In this document: piece after piece, positions 51,695 through 60,662 of the stretch
How positions within the stretch are numbered: position 1 is the first letter of the stretch
Layout: every line of letters begins with the position of its first letter
Origin: Parabacteroides johnsonii DSM 18315
GTDB lineage: Bacteria > Bacteroidota > Bacteroidia > Bacteroidales > Tannerellaceae
Reading direction: 5' to 3'
Assembly: GCF_025151045.1 (NCBI RefSeq)
Contig: NZ_CP102285.1
Coordinates: forward strand, 124,001-188,000
DNA: 64,000 bases
Notes under the pieces: generated by a model
What the model saw: the letters and a program-made list of their open reading frames with translations, nothing else
Database searches by the model: none
What the model was told of the DNA's origin: nothing
Made by a program: the position numbers and the translations under genes

Positions 51695-53209
51695 TTATCT
51701 TTTTAGGTTCTCCGTTTGTCCCTGCTGCTCGGACATTCCTTGCTCGAATTTCTGCGAGGCAGTCTCCGAGAGAATGACGGTATTCAACATACCGGTAACA
51801 CGCAACCGCTTGGCTTCTTCGGAAAGAGAACCGTTGTTCAGCGTAGCTGACAGACGGCTCAACTCGGCGGCAGTCAGTTCGCGCGATACCTGAACATTTC
51901 CGTTTTCTGCCCGCAAGATAGCCCTGCCGTTCTCCCCGATAACGAGGTCGCAGGTTTTCATGCCCGGTAACAGCGGCTTCAGGTCGATTCTTTTGCTGTC
52001 CATAGCTTCGGATATAGCCGCCTTCTGTTCTTCCTCCTCTTTTCGGTCGATTTGTACGGCCAGAAGCATCAAAGAGGTAAAGGCGGTCATCGCCATATCC
52101 ACGATGGGATCGTTGCAGCCGGACAGACCTATGCCGCTGTCTTCCGAAGAGAGCAGCTTTTTCATCCATGCGTCGGGAGAAAGCGGAATGTTTTCCTTAA
52201 CGCTTTCCGTCTCCTTGTATTTGGTCAACAGGTCATTTCCGTTATGCATCAGTTGTTGCCTGATGTTGCCTTTTTGCGCGATTTCGGCTAAATAGGCTGC
52301 CGGATCGACCTCTCTCCGAGTGCCGTCCGCATGAATGTACCTGACCCCGAAGTGCAGATGTTCTCCGCTTTTGCCCGTTGTGCCGAGACGTTGGCCAGCC
52401 TGTACCGTGTCGCCGACCTTGACAGAGATTTCACCGGTGTTCATGTAGGTACACTGTACCTTGCTGCCGTCCCTGCGACCGTACTCCACCGTGACCGACT
52501 TGCCATTGACCGCGACAACCTTTCCGCCATTTTCCGTTGCCAGTACAGCGTCGCCATTGCAGCGAATGTCGATACCCGTATACATTCGCTGTTTTTCAGA
52601 GTTCGCCGGATCTTGCCCCATGCCGAACGGAGAGGTAATGAAAAGAAATTCTTTCCGTTCCACCGGGAACGAATAGCCTGTCGTCTTTTCAGCCTCCCGA
52701 AGCGGATTGTTTTCCACTCCGAATTTCTTCCCTTGTTTTTCCATCTCTTCCATTACCTGACGGTCGTATGCTTGCAGCCCGTTCCGCTCGATGATACGTT
52801 GCAGACTGTCGGCGTAATGGCCGCCTGTGGCATACCCTGCACGCTCAATTTCATGCGTCCAACCCTTGTAATCGTCGGGCGAAAGTGCGAAACAGCGGGA
52901 GTAGCGGCTGTTCTCTTTCAGGAAACGAGAGTGATGTTCATACGAATCGCCCACGCTGTCGTAACTGCAAAACTTTTCATTGGGCTTATCATCGGAATAC
53001 AAACCGTAGCGGCCACCCTCTGCAATCCATTCGGACGTAGCCTTGATACCGAAGTGGTTGTTCTCTTTGCGTGCCAGTTCGCTTTGTCCGTTACTACTTT
53101 CCAGAATGCCTTGTGCCAATGTTACCGAGGCCGGAATACCGTACCGGCGCATCTGTTCCATCGCATACTCGGCATATAGCTCTGCATATTCTTGATTTTT
53201 ACTTGCCAT
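51695..53209 (-). CDS. Glucosaminidase plus M23-like peptidoglycan hydrolase
   Basis: 504 aa. Residues ~10-150: FlgJ-type glucosaminidase (SVTLAQGILESSNGQSELA with the catalytic Glu; NNHFGIKA). Residues ~190-310: M23 fold, but the first Zn motif reads YTGIDI (HxGxD His lost) and the YxH motif reads YMNTG; the HLHFGV motif is kept. C-terminal ~190 residues are unassigned helices. Locally opens the wall for the transfer channel; the lytic activity probably comes from the glucosaminidase domain. Confidence 0.82.
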   Translation of the reverse strand: MASKNQEYAELYAEYAMEQMRRYGIPASVTLAQGILESSNGQSELARKENNHFGIKATSEWIAEGGRYGLYSDDKPNEKFCSYDSVGDSYEHHSRFLKENSRYSRCFALSPDDYKGWTHEIERAGYATGGHYADSLQRIIERNGLQAYDRQVMEEMEKQGKKFGVENNPLREAEKTTGYSFPVERKEFLFITSPFGMGQDPANSEKQRMYTGIDIRCNGDAVLATENGGKVVAVNGKSVTVEYGRRDGSKVQCTYMNTGEISVKVGDTVQAGQRLGTTGKSGEHLHFGVRYIHADGTRREVDPAAYLAEIAQKGNIRQQLMHNGNDLLTKYKETESVKENIPLSPDAWMKKLLSSEDSGIGLSGCNDPIVDMAMTAFTSLMLLAVQIDRKEEEEQKAAISEAMDSKRIDLKPLLPGMKTCDLVIGENGRAILRAENGNVQVSRELTAAELSRLSATLNNGSLSEEAKRLRVTGMLNTVILSETASQKFEQGMSEQQGQTENLKR

Positions 53210-53213
53210 ATCT

Positions 53214-55592
53214 TTATCTCCTGATTGTCGCTCGTTGTTCGTTTTCCTCTTGTTCGGCAGCCATCTCCGCCTGCCTTTCTTCCGCTACCTTTTGTCCGGC
53301 ATCATAACCCGTTGCGGAAGGGGCGGCTTCTTTCTTCACACTGGCTGTACGTTCCAACTCTTCCGGCAGGTTGCTGATGGCAACACGTTCGCCCGCTCTG
53401 ACAAGTTTGGGCAGATACGTGTCGATCAAATGCATCGGAAATTCGGACACCGCCGTAATTCCCTTGGCTGGGTTTTCTGTCCATTTTTCCAGTGGAATGC
53501 CCAAAATCTCCGCACCCCTTGCCGCATCTTCGTTGTATAGCCGGTAACTCTTCCCCACACGGATCAGTTGCAGGGCGTCAGGGTGTTTCTCTTTGAGTTC
53601 GTCCCAGAATTTTCGATGTGCGGAAAGTGTCTCGTTTGTTTCTTCCTTCGTGCGGTTTTCCACCGCTTCGCCGACCGGTCGCTGTGTAGCTTCCTTTTCC
53701 TGTTTCTCTACGGCAGTCTCTTCCTGCGTCACCCTTTTGCGTAGCACATCGGCGAAAAGCGTGGCCGCCAGATTCCGTTTGTACTCGGCCTTATCTTCCG
53801 CTACCCACATGCGCTGCCATTGTTGCGTAGTGACGCTTCGGGGTTGCAGCTTCTTCCCGTCGATGGTTGCGACACATAAAATGCCTTCCTGTTTGGTCTT
53901 GAATACAGATACCCGCTGAATGCGGTTCAGGTCGATGTCCTGCTCTTCGGTGCTGAACAAGTCCACTTTGAGGTCGGGCTGGATTTCCGCAAGGGCATAA
54001 TACTTATGCGCCAATTCCATACGCACCTTGTCGATGTTGTCCATCGCCTGCTTGAGCGTGGAGAAGAAACGGTTCACGTCCTCCTTGTCCGGGTATATGC
54101 TGTAACCGTTCTGGTTTTCGGGCTTTATGTACAGCGCCCATCGCTTCTTGTCGTCCTGAATCATCTCCGCCCGGTCGAAATTCACTTCGTTCGCCCGTCT
54201 GACTGCAGGGGACACATCCAGCGTGGAGAGCATTTCCAGCGACCAGTTTTTCAATCGGGCCAGCGTTACCTGTTTCTCGGCAAAGTATGTGTCGTCAGGT
54301 CTGTAACCCCATACGCCGTCGGGATTGAAAAAGCGCACCTTGTCGATACCTTCCTTCCGCAAAGCCCTTTCGATACGGGCTTTGTTCATGCCGGGAATCT
54401 CGTTGTCCACTTCCGGAGAAGCACCGGCAGGAAGTATCACGTCCGCCGATTTTGTGGAGGGAGCGATGACAAGAACGATGGTTTTTTCGTCCTTGTTCGG
54501 GTGCTGCCGGATTTCATCGGCCACGAAATAATGCTTGGGCAGTTGTTCCCGCATGTTCGAGGTCTGATGTCTGTTCCGCAGGGTGGCATATTCGATTTTT
54601 TCGCCCCGTTCCGCTTTGCGTATCACTTCGAGCGCATTGTTCACATCGCTTTCGAGAGCGTCTATCATATTGGGATTCTCCTTGAGTTCCCGCTGCCAGT
54701 ATTCCACCGTTTTGAGGCTTTCCTCTGACAACCGGGCCGGTAGTCCCAACTCCAACATTTTGATTCCCGAAGCGATTTCCGTGACCAGCTGTTCCTGCTT
54801 GACGGCATCTTCCGAGGGGGCCATGCCGTTTTTCATCACCATACCTTCCCGTGCGAGACGCTGTTGGTGTCCGGTGGCGCTGACGATCTGCCGCAGAGCC
54901 TCCTGCACGTAATCGTGATAATGTTCGAACTCCCTTTGGCGCGGCATATAGATTGCATCGCGATCCGTCTCGTAGTGGGGGACACCGCTGCCGTCCGAAC
55001 GTATCGGGACAAGATTCTCCCGCATTTTCTGTACGAAATCGTTGAAGCGGACGTGCAACCGGCGTTCGTCGGCTTCCGTGTAACCTCTTTCCACAGCACT
55101 CCCGTCCCGTTCCAGAACAGCTTCATAAAGCTCTCTGTCCGTATAGGGCAGTGTCGTCTGGTCGATGTTGAAAAGCGTGCGTATCTCCCGGTTGTGTACT
55201 CCCTTGTACTGTTTTCGTTGTTCTATGTCCAATTCAAGGTAAGCCTCCCGGCTGATGATCTCTTCCGGGTTGTTCCGGTTGACATACTTGTTCCAGTTAT
55301 AGAAAAGGAAAGGTACGCCCTGCTCGTGTTCCCGAACCGATGTGCCGCGTGCCTTGGCTTCGCTGTAAAGGGTGAACAGATTGGTCTTGCACCCGTTTCT
55401 GTCCGAGTGCAATGCCATGAACAATGCGTTGAACGGGCTGGCGGATACGCCATTCGGGTAAAGCCTCGGATAACCCTTCCCCGATGCGTTGAGCCAGTGG
55501 CCTCCGGCGTTCGACGCTTCGCTTAAAGCCGTGGAAAGCAAAACTATCTGCCTTTCCTCGGCATTCTTTTCTATGGTCGATTTCTCTTTCAT
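53214..55592 (-). CDS. ArdC-like N-domain protein with C-terminal MutS-I-like domain
   Basis: 792 aa. Residues ~30-170 resemble the ArdC N-terminal ssDNA-binding domain (NPYRG-like SASPFNALFMALHSDRNG, then GVPFLFYNWNKYV) without the HExxH peptidase. Residues ~690-770 (KFWDELKEKHPDALQLIRVGKSYRLYNEDAARGAEILG in parts, FPMHLIDTYLPKLVRAGERVAI) match the MutS mismatch-recognition domain I. The C-terminus is charged (QEENEQRATIRR). Start ATG 55592 leaves 25 bp to the upstream stop; the frame continues into that gene. Polyvalent protein, probably carried or acting on incoming DNA (inference). Confidence 0.72.
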   Translation of the reverse strand: MKEKSTIEKNAEERQIVLLSTALSEASNAGGHWLNASGKGYPRLYPNGVSASPFNALFMALHSDRNGCKTNLFTLYSEAKARGTSVREHEQGVPFLFYNWNKYVNRNNPEEIISREAYLELDIEQRKQYKGVHNREIRTLFNIDQTTLPYTDRELYEAVLERDGSAVERGYTEADERRLHVRFNDFVQKMRENLVPIRSDGSGVPHYETDRDAIYMPRQREFEHYHDYVQEALRQIVSATGHQQRLAREGMVMKNGMAPSEDAVKQEQLVTEIASGIKMLELGLPARLSEESLKTVEYWQRELKENPNMIDALESDVNNALEVIRKAERGEKIEYATLRNRHQTSNMREQLPKHYFVADEIRQHPNKDEKTIVLVIAPSTKSADVILPAGASPEVDNEIPGMNKARIERALRKEGIDKVRFFNPDGVWGYRPDDTYFAEKQVTLARLKNWSLEMLSTLDVSPAVRRANEVNFDRAEMIQDDKKRWALYIKPENQNGYSIYPDKEDVNRFFSTLKQAMDNIDKVRMELAHKYYALAEIQPDLKVDLFSTEEQDIDLNRIQRVSVFKTKQEGILCVATIDGKKLQPRSVTTQQWQRMWVAEDKAEYKRNLAATLFADVLRKRVTQEETAVEKQEKEATQRPVGEAVENRTKEETNETLSAHRKFWDELKEKHPDALQLIRVGKSYRLYNEDAARGAEILGIPLEKWTENPAKGITAVSEFPMHLIDTYLPKLVRAGERVAISNLPEELERTASVKKEAAPSATGYDAGQKVAEERQAEMAAEQEENEQRATIRR

Positions 55593-55617
55593 ATTCCATT
55601 CTTTGTTGATTACAGCA

Positions 55618-57420
55618 CTATTGGATGCCTCGTGTCCGCACGATGGTTTCCCGTTCTCCGTTATCATAGTTCTGTGAGGCAATCTGACGGAGACGGTCGC
55701 TTTGGGCGAGTACGGCGTTCGCCAGCGTGTTCAGTGGCAAAGCTCCGGCGCGATAGGCATCGGCTACGGTCTGACTAAGCTGGACGGTGCAGGGTACACG
55801 GTCTATCGTGGCGACCAGTGTACTGCCTTGCAGGGCCGGATTCACGATGCGCGGATTGAGCGGTTCGTCAGGATAGCATCTGTACTGCACATTTTTACCT
55901 GCATCGGTTCTGTTTCCCTCTGTTTGCCCCCGTCCCAATGCCTCGTGTCCTACCTTGTTCAGCAGGTTTGCCCCGCCCAGACCGATAAGCAGCATTTTCA
56001 GCAGCGGGTTCTTGATGAACATGCCCGCCACGATACTCGCTATCGGCAGCAGATTGTCTTCCAGACCCAGCGATTGCGTCTTGCCGGTGAATACACCCAG
56101 CAAAATGTCGGGTAGCATGGCCAGAATATAACCCAAATTGCCCGCTACATTGCCGATGCCGTCCAAACCCAGCGAACGGACCAACCTGTCCCAACTGTCT
56201 CCGTTGCCCTGCATAACCTGCGTTTCCGGTCGGGTTTGTTCCTCTTGCATTTTCTCTACGATAGGGGAGACAGACTGTACTTCCTTTTCGGTTTTCTCTT
56301 CTGTCTCCGTTTTCTCTTCTGGCTGTCCGTCTGCCTTGTTTTTGTATTTCGCTATCTGTTGCAGGTAGGCTTCCTCTTGTCCGGGAGCGACGACGAGCGG
56401 CACATCTTTGTATTTTTCCGTCCGTTCCCGCTCTTCTTCGGTATAATTTTTCCAAAACGGCATACCACTTCCTCCTTTCTTTATCCAATCCATAAAATCG
56501 AATGTTATGACCGGTATTTTTCTTTGCAACTGCCCGTTGGCCGTGGCTATAAGCGTATTTTCCCCGACCGGTATCATGGCGGCTTCCTTACGGAAGTCGT
56601 CGAACACGTTACGTTCGCTGCCGAACACGCCTTTGCTGATACACGCTTCGACCGGGAGCTTGTGAGGCTCTTCCTGCCCGAAATGGGAGGCGACGGCCGA
56701 GATAGCTGCGTCCGCACCGACGAACCGGGCGAACGTTCCCCATGAACCCACACCGCCCAACATGACGGTATCCGCCGACGCCCCCAACAACCAGCCTACA
56801 CCTTTCTCTATCCGGGTCGGACGATAGGCGGCCTCGCCGCGTTTTTCGATCTCTTCGGCAAGCGGCGAACGGCTCAAAGTCTGCGACAGACCGAGCAGGC
56901 TCGACTGCGCCGCCTTACGGATGATGTAATCGGCCGAAGATTTGGGCATACGGTCTTTTACCAGCTTGTCGATCATCAGCTGCTCGACACGGTAATCCAT
57001 ATAAGCGTAGGCGAGATCGCCGCCGAGCTGTTGCGAGAGTTCATCGTATCGCTCACGACCGATTTCTTGCACGACGGTATCGCGCCACTCGCCGGCCATG
57101 TAAGCGAGATCCTGTTGCATATCTTCCGAGCCGAGAATCCGTTCCTTGCACATCTCGATATAGTCCTCCGTAGTTTTGGAGTTCCACTCACCCGTCACCT
57201 TGAGGGTCTGGTACGGATCGGCGAGCGGCTGTGCCGATGCGGTCATCATGCTAAGTATGCCGCCCAAAGAGGTGGAATATTCTTTCATCTCTTCACCTTG
57301 TTTCTCGGTCAGATAGGTCTGCGTATCTCTCATGACGGGTGCGAGATGACAGCGGAAATAGTCGCCCACAAGACGCTCTATCTCCGCGAATCGTTTGCTC
57401 TGCTTTATTCCTCCGTCCAT
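55618..57420 (-). CDS. Large transfer-cluster protein, unknown family
   Basis: 600 aa. N-terminal ~300 residues are helical with hydrophobic spots (GWLLGASADTVMLGG; FARFVGADAAISAV). Residues ~430-510 contain membrane-like segments (LGYILAMLPDILLGVF; LPIASIVAGMFI; LLKMLLIGLGGANLL). A Glu/Lys-rich linker (EEKTETEEKTEKE) sits between. Start ATG 57420; a TTG at 57426 is an alternative. I do not recognise the family; position suggests a channel or effector component. Confidence 0.6.
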   Translation of the reverse strand: MDGGIKQSKRFAEIERLVGDYFRCHLAPVMRDTQTYLTEKQGEEMKEYSTSLGGILSMMTASAQPLADPYQTLKVTGEWNSKTTEDYIEMCKERILGSEDMQQDLAYMAGEWRDTVVQEIGRERYDELSQQLGGDLAYAYMDYRVEQLMIDKLVKDRMPKSSADYIIRKAAQSSLLGLSQTLSRSPLAEEIEKRGEAAYRPTRIEKGVGWLLGASADTVMLGGVGSWGTFARFVGADAAISAVASHFGQEEPHKLPVEACISKGVFGSERNVFDDFRKEAAMIPVGENTLIATANGQLQRKIPVITFDFMDWIKKGGSGMPFWKNYTEEERERTEKYKDVPLVVAPGQEEAYLQQIAKYKNKADGQPEEKTETEEKTEKEVQSVSPIVEKMQEEQTRPETQVMQGNGDSWDRLVRSLGLDGIGNVAGNLGYILAMLPDILLGVFTGKTQSLGLEDNLLPIASIVAGMFIKNPLLKMLLIGLGGANLLNKVGHEALGRGQTEGNRTDAGKNVQYRCYPDEPLNPRIVNPALQGSTLVATIDRVPCTVQLSQTVADAYRAGALPLNTLANAVLAQSDRLRQIASQNYDNGERETIVRTRGIQ

Positions 57421-57432
57421 AAACAAGTATCT

Positions 57433-57759
57433 TTATATCATATTTATCTGTTTCAATAGTTGCTCTTTCGTCTGCTCGATGGCGCTATGGTAAACTTCCA
57501 TCTGCTTGGGAAAAAACTCTTCGAGCCATGCGTCCTTCTCGATGTTGTCCTGAATGAAGCGTATGGCTTGTTCCCGTTCGATTTCCACCGAGGCTTCCCC
57601 TTCCTCCCGGTTGTTGAACCAAGCCTTCGTCCACCAGCGTATGCCGGCCCGGTCAGGATAGACAGAAACGATTCTCGGTATGTCGAAACTTTGGATGTCG
57701 ATGTCCAGTTCCGCCAGCGGGTCGATGATTCCGCTATGAGCTACGGCTTCGTCATGAAG
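57433..57759 (-). other. Open -1 frame extension of the M23-like gene
   Basis: In the -1 frame the reading continues from the A9 run for 108 codons to TAA at 57433: LHDEAVAHSGIIDPLAELDI ... RWWTKAWFNN ... EFFPKQMEVYHS ... LLKQINMI. Coding-like (Trp, Arg, charged helices), no internal start until a late Met. It ends 13 bp before the next gene's start, like a normal gene end. Confidence 0.65.
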
Positions 57760-58571
57760 TTTTTTTTTACCTCGCCGCTCATCGTGGAGAGGTACACCTC
57801 ATGCCGCAGGGCGAGATAGTTCAAAAAATCAGCGATAAGCAGGTTCTGTACCTTGCAGGCCAGCGGCATGGCTTTGCGCCCCAATCCGAGCGGGTTGGCC
57901 ATACTCGGCATGGTTTCGTAGAAATACTCTTTCATAGCCCCTATGGTGAAAATGTGGCGCAGCGACTGTTCCGTATGTTCGGGAAGCGTGTATGCACCCC
58001 GCTGCAAATCCTCCATATAGTGCGGCAGGAAGCGCAACATCAGTTCTTCTATTTCCCTCTTGTCCCGTTCATAGTCGGTTTTCAACGTCATCTCCGAGTC
58101 GGGGAAATAGTCGGTATCGTGCCCGCCGGCCTCCTGCAACGCCCGGATATTGCCGTAGAGCATCGTCAGGAACTCCAGCGGGTTGAGTTCCTCACTTTTG
58201 AAGTGTACCCCGATATGCAGTAGTTCCCCGCTCATGGCCACCGTCTGCCCGGCTCGCACGCGCTGCCCGAACTGGGCGAAGACATTGGCCAGATGGCCGT
58301 AGGTCACTTCGTACATACCGTATCGGATAGTCTGGCAAATACCGTGTGCGGAGTCGTTTCCTACACCCGACACGATACCGTCGGCCACAGCCGACAACAT
58401 GTAATGCCGGACATTGAAATCAATGCCGTGATGAAAAAACTTTTCACCCGTTTGAGGGTGTTTCTGCTCGCCATAGCCGAGCGACAACTCTACGTCTTGT
58501 CCCTGCGGAGCTTCGAACGGCATACAATAACCGCTTTCGGAGTGCAGGATCATTTCTTCTGTATATTTCAT
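57741..58571 (-). CDS. M23-like transfer protein (zero-frame form)
   Basis: 276 aa. LysM/M23-type barrel: FFHHGIDFN (HxGxD Zn motif kept, ~46-54), TYGHLANVFAQFGQRVRAGQTVAM (second motif and beta-hairpin, ~88-111), but the HxH motif reads ELLHIGVHF (first His lost). After ~150 it is helical. No signal peptide. In the zero frame it stops six codons after the A9 run (NFMTKP, TAG); a -1 shift there would add 109 residues (see 57433-57759). Confidence 0.75.
   Translation of the reverse strand: MKYTEEMILHSESGYCMPFEAPQGQDVELSLGYGEQKHPQTGEKFFHHGIDFNVRHYMLSAVADGIVSGVGNDSAHGICQTIRYGMYEVTYGHLANVFAQFGQRVRAGQTVAMSGELLHIGVHFKSEELNPLEFLTMLYGNIRALQEAGGHDTDYFPDSEMTLKTDYERDKREIEELMLRFLPHYMEDLQRGAYTLPEHTEQSLRHIFTIGAMKEYFYETMPSMANPLGLGRKAMPLACKVQNLLIADFLNYLALRHEVYLSTMSGEVKKNFMTKP
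57760..57768 (-). promoter_or_regulatory. A9 slippery site, candidate -1 frameshift
   Basis: Nine A on the coding strand (GGT then A9 then CTTC), giving A-AAA-AAA in the zero frame. Slipping -1 here joins the 57741 protein to the 108-codon frame ending at 57433. Ribosomal or transcriptional slippage, or a frameshift mutation or sequencing error in the run, are all possible. Confidence 0.6.
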
Positions 58572-58592
58572 CTTCTATATATTTTCGTGTTC

Positions 58593-59258
58593 CTATCTTC
58601 TCATACCCCCGCTTTGGGTTTGTTCTTCCGTGGAGATGGTCGGCATCTGTACCCTCGATAGCTGCTCTGCACTCGGAGCACGGACGATTCCGGCATTATT
58701 GCCGATAAGCATCATGCCCAGCAGCGCACCGGCGATCTTACCTAACCAGCCGAAACGCCCGAATACAAGGAATGCGGCGGCTACCAGTCCTACGATGTTC
58801 AACCCCGACACATTGCCCCGTCCGAGATTGCGTAAGAAACCGCCGAGCATGTCGAACAGACCGCCACCGGAGGTCTCCCGCAGAAAATTCGACACCCCAT
58901 TCAGTTTCGAGTCGATACCGGCCACTGCATTGCCCGCTGCTTCAATCGTCTCTCCGGCTTTCTCTTTCAGCTCTTTCACACTCTCTCCCGTACCGGCAAG
59001 GGCATCTGTGGCGGACTTGCCGACCACAGCCTCGCTGACGATTCGTGCGACACTCTTGTCCGTGGTCAGTTTCTCCCAGCCCACATATCCGACGGCAGCA
59101 CCGGCCGTAGCGGTCTTGACCGCTTGACCCGTATTCCGGAGGGTCTGGGCCGGGTTCAATACCGCCTTGCCGACGGCTTTCCCGGTAGCTGACGTGGCGC
59201 TACCGACACCCTTGACGGTCTTGCCGCCATATTTCAATACTGTACTCCAAAATCCCAT
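58593..59258 (-). CDS. Hypothetical transfer-cluster protein, C-terminal TM pair
   Basis: 221 aa. Gly/Ala/Lys-rich N-terminal half (VKGVGSATSATGKAVGKAVL), a helical coiled middle (VKELKEKAGETIEAAGNAV), then hydrophobic VGLVAAAFLVFGRF and WLGKIAGALLGMMLIGN, and a short polar tail. ATG 59258 chosen (MGFWSTVLKYGG); the 59303 extension overlaps the previous gene. No family recognised. Probably membrane-associated. Confidence 0.55.
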   Translation of the reverse strand: MGFWSTVLKYGGKTVKGVGSATSATGKAVGKAVLNPAQTLRNTGQAVKTATAGAAVGYVGWEKLTTDKSVARIVSEAVVGKSATDALAGTGESVKELKEKAGETIEAAGNAVAGIDSKLNGVSNFLRETSGGGLFDMLGGFLRNLGRGNVSGLNIVGLVAAAFLVFGRFGWLGKIAGALLGMMLIGNNAGIVRAPSAEQLSRVQMPTISTEEQTQSGGMRR

Positions 59259-59269
59259 ATTCTTGCTTT

Positions 59270-59953
59270 TTAAGGTCTTACATTTCTTCCGTTCTGCCGC
59301 CAACGCCTTTGGGCGGCTTTCACGATGTCTTGTTTGTCAACCACGGGACGCGCCCCCTCGTCGATTTCCCGCCAGATGTCGCCCAGCGACGTGTATTTCA
59401 CCGCCTTGGTCAGCCGTTGCAGTGTCTTGTTCATCATCTGGAGCTTCGGGCGAATGCCGAATACGACCTCCATACGTTCCTTTTCGGTCATTTTGTTGTC
59501 CGAAAGACAGGCCGTGCGGATGTCGTTTACAATCTCCACGCTGTTCAATATCATTTCACGATAGATCTTGTTCCGCCGGGTAGAGAGAGCGACGGCCAGC
59601 GCATGGGTGCTATGACGGCTCAACTGGTCGGAAAAATCCCCCATGTTGTCGGTCAGCCTCGATATTTCGTGATAAAAACCGTAAATCTGGGCCGCATAGC
59701 AGACAATCGAGCGAAAGGAGTTCAGATAATTGTTGAACTCCCGTTGCAAGTCGGTTGTGGCTTTCACTTCCTCTTTCGTCCATATATGTCCCGTAGTTTG
59801 CATCAGCATTACCTTCTCCTGATTCTTCAATTCCTTTTCCGCCTTGTCGGTGTAGAGAAGTATCATACCGGCAAGCACGGGATCGTTCTGCGCCTGCACC
59901 TTGAAAATGCCGGCACACAATAGCAGAAACCCTATGATAATTATCCGTTTCAT
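59270..59953 (-). CDS. Exported TraI/VirB5-like protein (2)
   Basis: 227 aa. Signal peptide (IIIIGFLLLCAGIFKVQAQ). All-helical mature part with NSFRSIVCYAAQIYGFYHEI and MTEKERMEVVFGIRPKLQMMNKTL, resembling the helical layout of CTn TraI/DUF4141 proteins. Its tail YTSLGDIWREI ... AAQRRWRQ parallels the neighbouring product at 59967. Periplasmic pilus or channel component by analogy. Confidence 0.55.
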   Translation of the reverse strand: MKRIIIIGFLLLCAGIFKVQAQNDPVLAGMILLYTDKAEKELKNQEKVMLMQTTGHIWTKEEVKATTDLQREFNNYLNSFRSIVCYAAQIYGFYHEISRLTDNMGDFSDQLSRHSTHALAVALSTRRNKIYREMILNSVEIVNDIRTACLSDNKMTEKERMEVVFGIRPKLQMMNKTLQRLTKAVKYTSLGDIWREIDEGARPVVDKQDIVKAAQRRWRQNGRNVRP

Positions 59954-59966
59954 CGTCCCATGCGTT

Positions 59967-60662
59967 TTAATGTACGACGGCTGCCGCCCTACGCCAGCGG
60001 GACATGGCCATACGTGCCACCTCGCCGTTGTTGCGGTCGATCATGCCCGCCGTTATGTTGTTCCACACGTCGTTCAGCGTATAATACCGGATACTTAGGT
60101 AGAGCAGGTGCAGCTTGCGGCTGAAAGCAGACAGCTTGTCGTTCAGCGCCCATAAGGTCTTGGAGCGTTCCGCACCCGTGAGCATGTTTTCCGTCCCGCC
60201 TTTGGCAACCGCATCATTCAGCAGCGTGAATACGGACACCAGTTCCGTGGCCGTCTCGATATAGAGGTTATTCATGCCTATACTGGCGGCAATGCCCTGC
60301 GGATTGTTTTGAATTGCCTTGCCGAGTTTGCCCAACGTGAGGAAAATCCGCACGCCGTCATTGTACAAGTGCGTGCAGGCTTTCAGCGAGGAAGCGTAAC
60401 CGTTCGCTGTTTTCAGGTAACTGTTGTACTGCTTTTCCCACTGGTGTATGCGGTTGAACTCGGCTGCAATGGTATTTTGCATCAGGGCCGTCTGGGTTTG
60501 TCCCTTGATTTGTTTCTCGATCTGCCCGTTTATCACCTCGTTGCCTTCGGCCAGCGCCACCCATTCCAAAGGGTTGGAAGCGGCAATCTGCGCCTTTGCC
60601 CATTGCGGCAGCAGGCAGAGGAGGACGGCGGACAGACTCAAACTAATGATTCGTAATTTCAT
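59967..60662 (-). CDS. Exported TraI/VirB5-like protein (1)
   Basis: 231 aa. Signal peptide (LSLSAVLLCLLPQWAKAQ), all-helical mature part (NSYLKTANGYASSLKACTHLY; NLYIETATELVSVFTLLNDAV). Tail YYTLNDVWNNITAG ... MSRWRRAA mirrors that of the 59270 product: divergent tandem paralogues. ATG 60662 chosen after the PH-domain gene overlap. Function inferred from layout only. Confidence 0.55.
   Translation of the reverse strand: MKLRIISLSLSAVLLCLLPQWAKAQIAASNPLEWVALAEGNEVINGQIEKQIKGQTQTALMQNTIAAEFNRIHQWEKQYNSYLKTANGYASSLKACTHLYNDGVRIFLTLGKLGKAIQNNPQGIAASIGMNNLYIETATELVSVFTLLNDAVAKGGTENMLTGAERSKTLWALNDKLSAFSRKLHLLYLSIRYYTLNDVWNNITAGMIDRNNGEVARMAMSRWRRAAAVVH

Noticed and set aside
52331-53179. 282-codon plus-strand frame
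   Set aside because: Antisense to the glucosaminidase-M23 gene; no motif, shadow of G+C-rich coding.
54006-54728. 240-codon plus-strand frame
   Set aside because: Antisense to the ArdC-like/MutS-I gene; low-complexity His/Phe/Arg composition.
57460-57819. Plus-strand 119-codon frame over the frameshift region
   Set aside because: It is the reverse of the minus-strand extension; strand of neighbours and lack of a domain argue against it.
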